A stretch of DNA of 64,000 bases from Heliocidaris erythrogramma. Taxonomy: Eukaryota; Echinodermata; Echinoidea; Camarodonta; Echinometridae. Where the stretch lies: NCBI GenBank assembly GCA_025617745.1, contig CM046870.1, forward strand, positions 11,646,410-11,710,409. The letters run 5' to 3'. A program made the translations under genes and the position numbers. Each line of letters begins with the position of its first letter. Position 1 is the stretch's first letter. The notes below the pieces were generated by a model that worked only from the letters and a program-made list of their open reading frames with translations, had not been told where the DNA came from and searched no databases. Positions 21,495-33,138 of the stretch are shown here, one piece after another.

Positions 21495-22790
21495 ATTAAA
21501 GATAAAGATAAGATAAGATAACATTTTATTCACTCTATCGACCCCTCTCGGGGTATGAGAGCACAACGTATTTACAATAATATAAATGGTATATTGAATA
21601 CTTGTACATGGGTATACAGTTTACATAATTTATTAAACAACATTTCTCAACGAAACATTAAAAAAACAACCATAAATATATATACAGTGTAAATACAACT
21701 AAAGTACTAGACGTATAGGGTTTTTAACTATTCTACCACTACGTGTAACTACCTGACTTTGATTGTCATCTACAACGTCAACAACTGATCCTCTTTGGAT
21801 TTATAACTAAATTGCTGCATAATAATTTTAACAAATTTCACAAGCTTTTTAAGCTGGCAAGCATTTTTTGTAAGAAGAATTTCAGCCATTACTGCTGTAT
21901 TTGGTCTATGTATATTAAAATCAGACAAGTACAGTTTTCTCTCATTAATAAAAATGGGCAAAGAAGCAAATAGTGATATTCATCACCAATATCTAATAAT
22001 AATAATAATAATATGTCTTGTTCACCCAGGGTAGCCTCATCAGTATTATATACTGTTAAATTAGAGTTGAAACGATTAATTAATGTTTTCTGAAGCTCAT
22101 TTGGGTTTTCAGCAAAAATAAGAGTATCATCAGCATATAACAAACAATAAAGCCTGAAAAATGTTGAATATCTTCATCTGACAAACTATCACTATAAACA
22201 TCATCCATAATAGAAAGGCCCCCATAAAATTTACTGATATGACTTTCGAAATCATTCAGAAACATAGCAAACAACAACCTACATTACACATAAAATATTC
22301 TGATAACTGACCATTTAAGTTAACGCATGATTTGGCATGTTTATAGATATTATTTATAACTAAAAAAACTTTGCCCTTAACTCCGGAAGCCAAAATTTTC
22401 AACCATAAAGATGATCTATCAATCAGATCAAAAGCCTTTTTATAATCAATAAATGCACAATACATCCTTTTTTCATTTGCAAAAAGATATCAATAATACA
22501 TTTCAGTACAAAACTATGATCAGTTGTTGAATAGCCTGACCTGAATCCAGCCTGTTCCTTGCCTAAAATCTTATTACAATCCAAAAAAATGTTATATTCT
22601 ATTTTGTAAAAATTGAAGTAAACAGCTTCCCTAAACAGCTATGAAGTGTAATACCCCTATAATTATCTGGGTTTGTGTCCTCGCCTTTATTTGTAAAAAT
22701 TGGGACGATAATCCCTACACACCAGTCAGTTGGTATAATACCATTGTCTAGCACAACAACAACAAAAAAACATTATTTAATTTAAAATAC
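21495..22790 (-). mobile_element. Non-LTR retrotransposon, reverse transcriptase fragment
   Basis: Read on the minus strand: an RT segment 'GIIVPIFTNKGEDTNPDNYR' near 22700, then 'CAFIDYKKAFDLIDRSSLW' (motif A) at about 22465-22400, 'LFAMFLNDFESHI' near 22275, and 'YADDTLIFAENPNELQ' (catalytic YADD) at about 22140-22090. 'IGDEYHYLLLCPF' near 21990 belongs to the C-terminal zinc region. The frames are broken between these motifs. The 3' end carries a (TTATC)n tail at 21497-21520. Inactive remnant, same family type as 42460-43385. Confidence 0.9.
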
Positions 22791-22844
22791 TAATTGGGCA
22801 ATTTTTAAAATATTCATTTCTCGTCAACACCTTACATGGGGGCT

Positions 22845-23747
22845 GCCATTTTCTTGATGATATGGAGTTGTACATGAAGCACTGGTAACCGTTCCGGTCA
22901 GGAAGATATTTTTAATCCTCAAGCTAAATTGCTTCTCTTCATTATAAAAAAATCCTGATATATGGTGGGAAATACATACCAGGTGTATACATATATTCTA
23001 AATTTGAAATTTATAGATTTCTTTTTAAATTTTCTGGTTTTGCTAAATAGACATCAATAAGCCACTTCGGAGATGCAATCTGAGCATGAGCAGATAAAGG
23101 TCATCTGTACCAAATTCTAAAACCCACTGACACTAATATTCGATATGTGCTCATGAATGTCATGTAATCATTATTCAATTATGCACAATGGTGCATTCCA
23201 TGATATCCAGGTGGAAGTATTCTTTTTAAAGGGGGAAACAAAAGCTATTCATGAGGCACCTCTATCACTCCCAGAGTTATTTTTCTGAAGTGCACATAAA
23301 GGGACCCTCCATGTCTAAAATATCTGTGGATATTTGGGGTCATTTGTACCATGTGCTAACCCCGAACTGACTTATTTCTTGGGCTTGTCTGGCAGAGCAG
23401 AACATAATTTATTCAACGTGCATTCTGACTTTTGAAGTCCATTATCTCAAAGCAGGTGAATGCATACTTTGTCACTACTGACGCTCGGGAAAGTTATCAT
23501 CCATAAATTTGAGTTAATTCGCTCCGTCGCGTACGTCATAGTATCAAGAAAATAGATTTATATTGAGTAAAATCGTAATTATCAAAGAAATATAAAACAC
23601 ATTTTCGTTTTTAGAATATATGTATAAATCTGTTAAATACTTTAAATCTCAAATGGGATTTTATACCAGGAAGAAAGACAATTTTGCATTCGGATTAAAA
23701 ATATCTTCAATGACACATCAAAAAAATGGCAGCCCCCGTGTATCGCT
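22845..23747. mobile_element. Inverted-repeat element, about 900 bp
   Basis: 'GGGGGCTGCCATTTTCTTGA' at 22849 is mirrored by 'AAAAATGGCAGCCCCC' at 23722. Further in, 'GAAGATATTTTTAATCC' (22901) is mirrored by 'ATTAAAAATATCTTC' (23694). No transposase was seen; target duplication unclear. Confidence 0.65.
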
Positions 23748-23891
23748 AGCAGACGATAAATCTTTCTGAGAAAATCTTGCTTTATACCCATCTTGTATAT
23801 TTTAATGCAAAACTACGTAGGACAACAAGAAAGAATAGATTACATCTTTGAATATAGGCACATTTATATTTTGAGGTTAATTCCCCCTTAA

Positions 23892-24115
23892 AGGGATACG
23901 CCACCGGGCGGCCTTGGTTAAATCAGGATTGCGTAAGCGCCATTCACTCGTACACAAAGTTTGTGCGTCGAACGCGTCCGTTGGACTAAGTGGGATTACA
24001 TTTCGACTGCACGAAGCCGACCGAATCTCGCACGAGAGCTCGAGCTCAGGCGGAGCGTGCATGTTTGTGCGGCGACCAGACTATACGAGGTTTGCGGCTG
24101 CGATTGAGTATCCCT
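23892..24115. mobile_element. TTAA-flanked MITE, copy 1
   Basis: AGGGATACGCC at the left and GAGTATCCCT at the right are flanked by TTAA at 23888-23891 and 24116-24119. TTAA duplications fit the piggyBac or Kolobok groups. A related copy in reverse orientation is at 56209-56504, sharing 'CACAAAGTTTGTGCGTCGAA'. Confidence 0.75.
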
Positions 24116-24169
24116 TTAATGTAGAAATGTGCGCTGATTCCAGAACAAACAACTCATTGAATGAAGTTA

Positions 24170-25545
24170 TACCATTTTGGTCATTTTGGCCTCTTTAACT
24201 CTTTTTGACCATATGCATGATTTATATTAAAAACTCGGAAAAAAGTGATCACCAAGGTATCCATTGGGCTTCCCCACCCAAATATGAATTTCGATGGGGA
24301 AGGTTTGATAAGCTCATCACATGTAAAATTTTGCACCGTTTCCAAAAATGTTACTTTTACTGACCTCACTCATGACATTCCGGTCACAATGGCCACTTTG
24401 GGGCCAACAAAATGACCAACGATATCATTCCTTCTTTGTCTGAAACGTGTTCAAATTTTTAATCTGAACCATTTGTAGGTGAGTTTTAGCATCCAATTCT
24501 AATTAAAAATGTGTGTTGATTCCAGAACAATCTATCGAGTAGATGTATCCTGACATTTTGACCATATCGGTCATTTTAGTCACTTTGACCCACATTGACC
24601 ATTTGCACAATTTCTATGAGAAACTGGAAATTAGTAAGCTTCGAGGCTTCCATTGAGCTTCACCACCTAAATACGAATTTTGATGGGGAAGGTTTGATAA
24701 GCTCATCACATGTAAAATTTTGCACCGTTTCCAAAAATGTTACTCTTATTGACCTCACTCATGACATTCTGGTCACAATGGCCACATTTTGGCCAGAGAA
24801 ATGACCAACGAAATCATTCTGCTTTGTCTGAATCGAGATCATGCAGATTTGTATACTGAATCATTTTGTAGGTGGGTTCGGGCATAACAATTGTAATTAA
24901 AAAAATAATTTTAATTCTAGAACAATCTATTATTTGGATGTATCTAAATCATTTTGACAATTCGGTCATTTTGTTTTTTTTGACCCACATTGACCATTTT
25001 GAATAACTTCCATTAAAACTCGGAATTAGTGAGCATGAAGGTTTCCATTGGGCTTCATCACCAAATAAGAATTTAAATGGGGAAGTTTTAAGAAGATGTA
25101 AAATTTGGCGCTGATTCCAGAAATGTTATTCTCATTGACCTCACTCATTACATTCTGGTCATAACGGTTACACCTTGGCCCCAAAATGACCAACGATATC
25201 CTTCCTCTTTTTGTCCGAAATCAGGTCAAATTTAAAGGAGGGTTTATAGACACCCAAGTACTTTGGGGAAATATGTTATGGGTCCAGAAGAATCAATACA
25301 TCGTATGCATTAAAACCATTTTGAACATCTCGAACTTCGGTCATTAGCCACTCTGACCCAAAATGACCATGATTTCCAAAACAAACATTAATTTCTGTTA
25401 GCAGAGAGGTTTGCGTTGGATTTTAGGTCTAATCAGTACATTGGTGGGGAAGGTTTGGAAAGCTTTTCCTTCTTAAAACTTCAAACCGATTAAAATAATG
25501 TTAGTCTTGTTGACCTCACTCATGATATTCTGGTTACTTTTTGGC
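24170..25545. repeat. Decayed tandem array, period about 375-390 bp
   Basis: 'TTGACCTCACTCATGACATT' and close variants recur near 24360, 24749, 25135 and 25509. Between them the phrases 'GGGGAAGGTTTGATAAGCTC' and 'GGTCATTTT...GACC' recur in order. Four units are recognisable and none is coding. Confidence 0.85.
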
Positions 25546-25844
25546 AAAAATTAAACCATTTGTGTCATTTTTTGTTTTCTGTTCTTTCTTTCTTCTTTGT
25601 TCATGTTGGAGTGGTGGGGGCGGGTTAGGGTTAGGCTGATATCTCATGAGAAAAGATTGAAGAAGAATCGTTTGAATGGTGGGAAACGAGGATTTGATAT
25701 ACATATTTCTTGTAGAAATGTGCCTTGATTGTAGTAAAGGTGGTTTTCGTGACACCATTAACAACAATGTAGTAATTTAAGCACTTTAATGTCCCAGTTG
25801 ACCATTAATATATTAATATATATAACGGTACCTATGATTCATCT

Positions 25845-25945
25845 GTGCAGTCCCATAAACCATTTTTCCTTCCCCAATTTTTTCCTTTTAAACAAGGGGC
25901 GCGAATTCTTAAGGTGCAACTCCAAACACTCCGACCAAAGCACAA
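25845..25945. repeat. Copy of the segment at 20982-21085
   Basis: 'CCATTTTTCCTTCCCCAA', 'TTTTAAACAAGGGG' and 'CGAATTCTT...AACTCCAAACACTC' repeat the 21-kb sequence. It may be a further part of the dispersed TTGACC-rich repeat group. Confidence 0.7.
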
Positions 25946-26160
25946 TCGAGCAGTACAAATTGGTGACCAGTTAAAGAAGCATGAAACGAACGTTAACTCA
26001 AACGAAACTTTAATAGTGAACAAGAAGATTAAACAGTAATGTTTCATTTGAGGATCATGTTTTAACATAATAATAATTTTGAATATAAATTTTACTTCCA
26101 TATGAATGGTTACAAGATTTTAACCATTATGATTCTAACACATTTTTCGTTCTAAAGAGC

Positions 26161-26771
26161 TTATACCCCAGTCACACCAACAAGATCGATACCAGACCGA
26201 GCAAAACCTTATACCCCAAATGACAAAGAATCGGTCGGTTTGGAGTTTGTTGGCGTTGCCGAGAATCTGTCGGTTGAGAGTCGGTTTGGAGTTTGGTGGT
26301 GTTGCCGAGAATCGATCGGTTTAGAGTCGGTATGGAGTTTGGCAGTATGGCCAAGAACCAGTCTGTTTAGAGTATGTTTGGAGTTTGGTGGCGTTGCCGA
26401 GAATCTGTCGGTTGAGAGTCGGTTTGGAGTTTGGTGGTGTTGCCGAGAATCGATCGGTTTAGAGTCGGTATGGAGTTTGGCAGTATGGCCAAGAACCAGT
26501 CTGTTTAGAGTATGTTTGGAGTTTGGTGGTGTTGCCGAGAATCGATCGGTTTAGAGCCTGTTTGGAGTTGAAAGTGTTGCCGTGAATCGGTTGGTTTAGA
26601 CTCTGGAGTTTGGCGGTGTTGACGAGAATCGGTTGGTTTAGCGTCTGTTTGGAGTTTGGTGGTGTTGCCGAGAATCGATCGGTTTAGAGTCGGTTTGGGG
26701 TTTGACGGCGTTGCCGAGAATCGGTCGGTTTAGCGTTAGGTTGGAGTCTGGCAGTGTGACTAGGGTGTAAC
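26161..26771. mobile_element. Inverted-repeat element filled with a higher-order tandem array
   Basis: TTATACCCCAGTCACACC at the left is mirrored by GTGTGACTAGGGTGTAA at the right. Between them lie about ten units of roughly 50 bp built on 'TTTGGAGTTTGGTGGTGTTG' and 'CCGAGAATCGATCGGTTTAG'. Near the left three unit types form a higher-order repeat of about 150 bp, present twice. The open frame through it is a consequence of the repeat. Confidence 0.8.
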
Positions 26772-27839
26772 AGGATCTGTATTTTTCACATGAAAAATCA
26801 TAGTGCAATAGAACTCGCGTGTGTGCGTATTGCCAAATACTTAAGATTTTCGTCTTTATACTAGATCTGTATATATGTAACAAATCGAATGAGCGTATAC
26901 TGAGGATCATGTGTGGTATAATTATGTGAATACAAAAAACTCTGATGCCATTTGAGAGAGATGTAATAAAGTTGATTACTCATGCGTATTTTGCAAAAGC
27001 TGATTAAAAAACGAAGGATAAATGATGAAATCAGCATGCCCGTATCTGAAAATCAGGTTTTAGTTGCATTTTAGGTACAATTTTCAAGACCAGAAGGGTG
27101 TTTTTTGTGTCAAGCTGACGTCTAGTTATAATACGGGCCTTGATCAGGGTGTCACAGTATTGTACATATCAACTTAGTAAAAACTAGAGTTGTGTAAATT
27201 CTAGGGTAGGTTCATTTTGGTCAGAAATTCTTTTAAGAAGTGCATCTAAGCAAAAAAAATAATCCATTCAACTTCAAGTCTTGCTGACGTTCGTGAAAAC
27301 TGATGAATCTTTAATAGAACAGGTGGAAAATAGAATGGAAACAAGATGGAATATGGAGCTTGGGAGAGGGAGATAGAGAGAGAGAGAGAGAGAGAGAAGG
27401 GGGTGTCTAGAAGAGTCGTACTCCCATACTCCTTTGTTTAAGACATGTCGGTCTATTGTTTAAAAAGGAACGAAAGAAAAAGAAAGAGCAGAAAAAAAGA
27501 AACGAAAAAGAAAATGGAGAGGCTTACTCGTTACAATACTAAAAAGCCATAATGACGCACGAAATTACCAGTCTCATAGGATCTTTTAGAGGGGTGTCGA
27601 GTACTTTTATTTAGAATAAAAACTAACACATGAGCAAGATAACACCATGAAATAGATAAACACTGCAATGCATGGGCAAGAACATGAAGGTAAAAACCAA
27701 GTGCTGAAACCACTTAAAAATAAAGAAAGGCTGCTACGATCTGCGTTTGTAAAATAATTATTATGATGCAAACTGAAAAAATCTAAGATAAACGCAAATA
27801 CCATTGAATGAATAAAAGCAAGCCGATGCTATAATGTAT

Positions 27840-30800
27840 GTAGACCCTACTAATGAAAGAAAGTGCTGTCTCAAAATATCAAAATATTATGGCAGTATTT
27901 TTAGGTAGCAGTGTCTAAAAAGCTGTATGATTTTTAGTCCTTACGTTACAGCAAAAGAGATGATAATAGTTATTGTTCAAGATCATGTAACTACTATGAA
28001 CGCAAAAACAACATTTATTCATACGTGCTTTTTACTCGAACATATTTCACTTCAATCATTACCTCAATGAAATTATACCTAGAATTATCACGCTAAAAAT
28101 ACATTATTATACACTATATTTTTCACCACAATACTTAATATATTTTCCCCAATATGCACTGATTAATGTTGTATATTATATTTTTAAAAAGAACATAATA
28201 CTGTACAAAAAGAAAGATGGAAAATTAACCGTTTCATGGTAACAGTAATCTTGGAATTGGCAAGAGCACATCATGATTACTGCTTTTTGTCAACTTGCTC
28301 AATTTTGGTTTAAAATTGTGAATGTAATTACACAAAACCCCATCAAATAGATCAGTAGTAATTCTCATTAGATATTTGGGGACCAAGATACCATTATAAA
28401 CAAATTTTACAATCTAATTTTCCAAATACGCTTAGATTAAGGTTGTAGAAAAGGCAATAAATATTATTAGAAAATAGAACAGAATATCATGCAAAAAGAG
28501 AGAAAGAATTAACCGTTTTATGATATCAATAATCTTGGAATGAGCATGAACACAATGTACAAATAGATTTCTGCTTTTTGCCACCTTCCTCAATGTTGTT
28601 TTGAAATTGCGAATGTAATTACACAAAAACAATAAAAAAGGGTCATTTGTAATTCTCTCAAGATATTCGGGGCCAAGTGATCATTGTCTACGAAGAAATT
28701 TATACCTAGAATAATAACACTGAGAATATATGTCATATTATTAAGTATTCGGCGTCACCTGTGCCTGGGAGGGGAAAAGCGAACTGAATCACTGTAACCC
28801 TTAGGTCTCTCCTCCCGATATAACTGATTGGGATATACAGGTGTACCACTACACCGGGGTTTCCCCCTACTCTTATTCGAATAGTGCAGTGGGTTCTTAA
28901 CGTGCAAAGGTGGTGACTTTCCTCTACACGGGACCTCCAGTTAACGTCCTATCCGAGGGACGGAGTGTTTTCCACTGTAACATAGCATGTGTCTATGAAA
29001 CAAGGGAGGGGCACGTTAACACACAACGCAGGCTTCAGTCATCCGCCCGGGGTGGATTCGAACCCACGATCTTTGGTTCGACAGGCAGAAACGTTACCGA
29101 CTGAGCCAACTCGCCTCCTCAATACAATATAAATATTCACTTTAGTATGAATGGAAATTGTAATATATCTTTTCCGAATATGCATTGAAGAAAGCAATAA
29201 CTTTTATTTCAAAATAGAACAGAATAGGCTAGAAAATTGATCGTTTAATGATATCGGTGATCTTGGAATGAGCAAGAACACAAATGTACAGAAAGATTAC
29301 TGCTTTTTATCACCTTGCTCAATTTTGAAATTGTGAATGTGATTACACAATAAAACCATTAAATATGTAAGCAGGAATAATCTGACGAGATATTCGAGAC
29401 CCAGAGACCATTATCAATAATGAAATGAATTCCTAGAAAAATAACAGTGAATTATGATACAACATAAGACATAAGTTTTCACGCCAGTATTTGTGCAAAA
29501 AACATGTATTATTCATACATGTGAATTGAAGTATGAATATTATGAAAAAAATTGTAGTAATATACTATGTTCCAAATATACATTGACTTGATGTTGTAAA
29601 GAAAGGAATAGCTTTTATTCAAAAACAGAACATGGTATTGTATATACAAAAATAGCGATGAAAAAGTAACTGTTTCACGCTAACATTAGAATAAGCAAAA
29701 TATTAATTAATATTGTTGATAAATCAATGCCTTTTCACTCTTGCTCAATTTTTGTTTTGATTTTTTTTGTAAAATGTGAACTTAAAAATCATCAAATAAG
29801 CGATTTCTAATTCTCACGAGATATGCGGAGCCAAGTGATCATTATCTACAATGAAATTTTATACTCAGAAAAACAGATAAGTATTCACGACAGTATTAAT
29901 GGATAATAAAATGTACAATAAGAACATTTGTAATTCACTTTGTACAGAGGGAAAGTATAAAAATAACACCTTTTTGAAGTAATAATGTTTATCAAATAAC
30001 AGTCTGAAGACAACAAATAACTTTTATTTTGAAGTAGAAAAGAACAGATACTGAAAACTAACCGTCTCACTTCATCAATAATTTTGGAATGAACAAGAAC
30101 ATATCTTTTCACTTTTCACACTTTCTCAATGTTTGAAACTGTAAGATGTAAACGCAAAACCATCTACTAAGCCCTTAGTTATTCTCAGGAGATATTCGAA
30201 GCCAAGTGACCATTATCTGGAATGAAATTCATAAATAGAAAAAATAACAGAGAAAATATATATGATACAATATAAGTATTCCTGACAATATGTATGCATA
30301 ATTATAACAAGTATAACAAAACATAGATTGAAGGAAAATTGTTATAGTATAAGCTTTTTTCAATATGCAGTGATTAATGTTGTAAAGAAAGAATTAGCTT
30401 CATTTTGAAATAGAACACAATGATGTAGATATAGATTAGGCTATTTTGTCACCTTTCTCAATGTGGGTTTCAATTTGAAAATGTAACTGAATTAAGATCG
30501 TGAAATAAACCGTAAGTAATTCTCACGAGATATTCGGGACCAAGAGACATTATCTAAAATGAAATTTATTCTTAAAAAAATAAGAGTTGATATTTATTTC
30601 AATATAAACATTTACGACAATATAATATTCATAATACATGTGTTCAAGAACATGATTATGACTTTAGTGTGAATGAAATTGTTATAATACATCTATTCCA
30701 AATAATCATTGATTAATGTTGTAAAATAAAGCCGATATATTTTATTCTAAAAAGGAAAGGAGAACTTAATGAAAAGAAGAAATATTGAGGTATCAGTATT

Positions 30801-30990
30801 CTTTGAATGAAGAAAAACACAATGCAGATAGATTACTACTTATTACCACCTCGCTCAATATTGATTTGCAATCGTATTATATATATACATGTAAATGTAA
30901 TCAGATAAACACCATATATAGGCCATTATTAAAACTGCATTCTCATAAATAGGACCAAGTGACCAGATAGATATTTATATTATGTACAGT
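27840..30990. repeat. Heavily decayed tandem array, units about 300-430 bp
   Basis: The phrase 'ATTCTCACGAGATATTCGGG' with 'CCAAGTGACCATTATCTAC' recurs near 28355, 28655, 29385, 29815, 30183, 30520 and 30945. 'TTGTAAAGAAAGAATAGCTTTTATTTTGAA' variants and 'AATCTTGGAATGAGCAAGAAC' fall between them. Seven or eight units are recognisable. A SINE is inserted at 28735-29122. Confidence 0.8.
28735..29122 (-). mobile_element. tRNA-derived SINE
   Basis: On the minus strand the head reads GGCGAGTTGGCTCAGTCGG (A box) and GGTTCGAATCC (B box) at normal tRNA spacing (29117-29050). The body continues leftward through a GC-rich stretch unlike the AT-rich array around it and ends near 28735. It is a solitary copy in this window, inserted in the decayed array. 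Confidence 0.75.
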
Positions 30991-30999
30991 CCATAATTT

Positions 31000-32214
31000 G
31001 GTTTCATGCCAGATAAATCAAATAATTAGATCGACATACATATAGCTTAATAATAAACAGGCTATTTATTCCATATGGTTTCAAAGGTTTAACGTTGGTT
31101 CAAAATTTCACAACACATGTATCAAGGAATAACATGCCCATAGTCAAAAGAGTATCTGCTACCAACATGACTCGGGGAATTAGCTCATTGATGCTAAAAG
31201 CTCATTGTGTATCCTGTGTAATATAATATAAAAAAAGGATTTCTATACAAGAGTCATTCAAAAATGTAATAACAAGCAGATCTGGAATAAAACAAATTTT
31301 CCGGATAATATCTTCCTTTCAGATATATCGACTACCAAGTATATTATTTTAAATTTGTACAACAACATAACATTATACACTTTTTATACGATTGCAATAA
31401 CTGTCTTATTATTATTATTTTTATTTCAAATAATCAAGGCAGTATTAACGAGTGGTCAGATCCACATGTATTCCATCATAGATATGTGATTGTTCGAAAT
31501 AATTTTAAAGCCAGCACTGATCCTCTATGTATAGGCAACTCCAAGCTCTTTTGTCCCCAACGTTACCGACAACATCTACGATTTTAGTATATCTCATGAC
31601 TGTATCAAGCTGATAGCTCTACTAGAGCTATGATCAGACAAAATATCAATTAAAATGATATTTTTGGATGTCACGTCATGTTCGCGATAATGCAATTCAG
31701 TACTTGGTAACTTATATTTCTACCCTTCATATCATTATTTGTCTACTAATTCTGAGATCGTCCTCAAGAACAAGCGGGGGGTGATGCGGGGCTAAAATTC
31801 TGCCCAGGAATTTAGTTGTCCGGTTTCCTATAACTCAACCACAAATGGGTCGGCATACAAGCCCAAGTATCAACCGGCCCAATAATAAACCCTTATAACA
31901 ATCCTTATTTCCGATTCTTCCCTGTGCACAGGGCTTCGAAATCCTCTCACAGTCCCATCAAGATGTTCTTCTTCAACCCTATTCGTAAATATATGGAAAA
32001 ATAGTAGGAGAATGATAAACAATAAGAAATAGAAAGAGGATTAAGAGAAGTGGAGCAGGAAAATAGAAAAATGCTGACCATAATCTATTATGTTGTATGT
32101 TTTATGAAAATAATCATCTGTGGATTGTTATTAGGTTAGTCAAATTATATACTACAAATTATTCTTACACTTAAAGGTAAAGAAACGCAACTGTAAAAAA
32201 TCCTTTTCTATTGT
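31000..32214. other. AT-rich intergenic DNA downstream of TRIM copy B
   Basis: No feature recognised. A poly-A site for the pseudogene could not be placed with confidence. Confidence 0.5.
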
Positions 32215-32422
32215 TTAGAGGCTGAATAGCTTTTCGAATACTTTGATGTTGTCTCTATAGCTAGCAATCATATTCCCTGATGACGTCATCATCACGCTGG
32301 ATTCTAGAAGGTGAAGCCGCCTATCCGTCGGTGTGGTTGATAGAGGGAATGATGTCACTCTTTTCTTCATTACTCTTCCCCCACTCATCACCTGATCAAT
32401 CACACACGTCTTGCGTTCAGTA

Positions 32423-32789
32423 GGGACTTTTAGAATTGCACGTCCACTTAGTCGACTGGTACGCAAGGACATCATTCTACGCCACTGCGCATGTGCCACT
32501 CGCCCTCTCCCTGTCCTCCTCCCTGACTTGCAAAATCGAGAACGTGTTCATTTCGTTTTTGCGGTGCTCCGAAATCTTCGACGAGGTTCACGTATATGAC
32601 GTCATCAGAACAGCTCAACTATCATGCTCATCCGTTGAGTGTGTACTTCCGGCTGACGTCGACGGTACGTACACGTCGAGTGAAATCTAAAATGATCAGA
32701 ACTGTAGTCAACATGGGCAGTCGACGACGTTGACATGCGCGAATTAGTCGACTGGGACGAAGTACTAGTCCACTGCTTCTAAAAGTCCC
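32423..32789. mobile_element. TA-flanked element inside TRIM copy B
   Basis: GGGACTTTTAGAA at the left is mirrored by TTCTAAAAGTCCC at the right. TA lies on both sides (32421-32422 and 32790-32791). Inside are further mirrored 'GTCGAC' motifs. Removing it with one TA restores the TRIM reading frame, so the borders are secure. Confidence 0.85.
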
Positions 32790-32836
32790 TAGTATCTGAT
32801 GTCACGACGTAGAGGTTGCCCGTCATAGGATCAATG

Positions 32837-33023
32837 TAGTGTCCCTGTATTAGAGAGTTGCGACAACTGGGGATTTGGACGCCATTTTGTTTCCACTATT
32901 ACGTAACATTTCTATTCAATTTCGATGAGCACCTGGGTGTTCTCAATAAAAAGAATTCGAACGCCATTTCGTTTCCAGTAAAGTGGGACGTCCATGTCGC
33001 AACTCTTTAATACAGGGACACTA
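32837..33023. mobile_element. 187-bp MITE with 8-bp target duplication inside TRIM copy B
   Basis: TAGTGTCCCTGTATTA at the left is mirrored by TAATACAGGGACACTA at the right. GATCAATG flanks it exactly (32829-32836 and 33024-33031). The 8-bp size fits hAT or P groups. Removal with one GATCAATG restores the frame through 'VCIDPMTG'. Confidence 0.9.
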
Positions 33024-33138
33024 GATCAATGCAGACATTCCAGATTACATCACTGTAGGGGATTACCCTGAAAGCACCCTCTCTGTCGATGATCACACTC
33101 TGCGATGTACGCGGTGATTCTGACTGTGATCTATCGTA

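Larger units (their letters stand above)
32215..33136 (-). pseudogene. TRIM-like protein copy B, C-terminal propeller-like part
   Basis: On the minus strand three coding pieces join in one frame once two insertions are removed: 33136-33032, 32836-32792 and 32420-32215. Their sequence includes 'SVIIDREGAFRVIPYS', 'NVCIDPMTGNLYVVTSD', 'TERKTCVIDQVMSGGRV' and a C terminus with 'SSVMMTSSGNMIASY', resembling the NHL/beta-propeller-like tail of invertebrate TRIM proteins, and it ends at TAA (32215-32217). The central region linking this to the B-box is missing. The sense of the C-terminal part is otherwise intact, so the damage is fairly recent. Confidence 0.8.

Noticed and set aside
26240-26554. 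104-residue open frame (MEFVGVAENLSVESR...)
   Set aside because: It is produced by the tandem array, whose unit length keeps the frame open. No independent coding sign.
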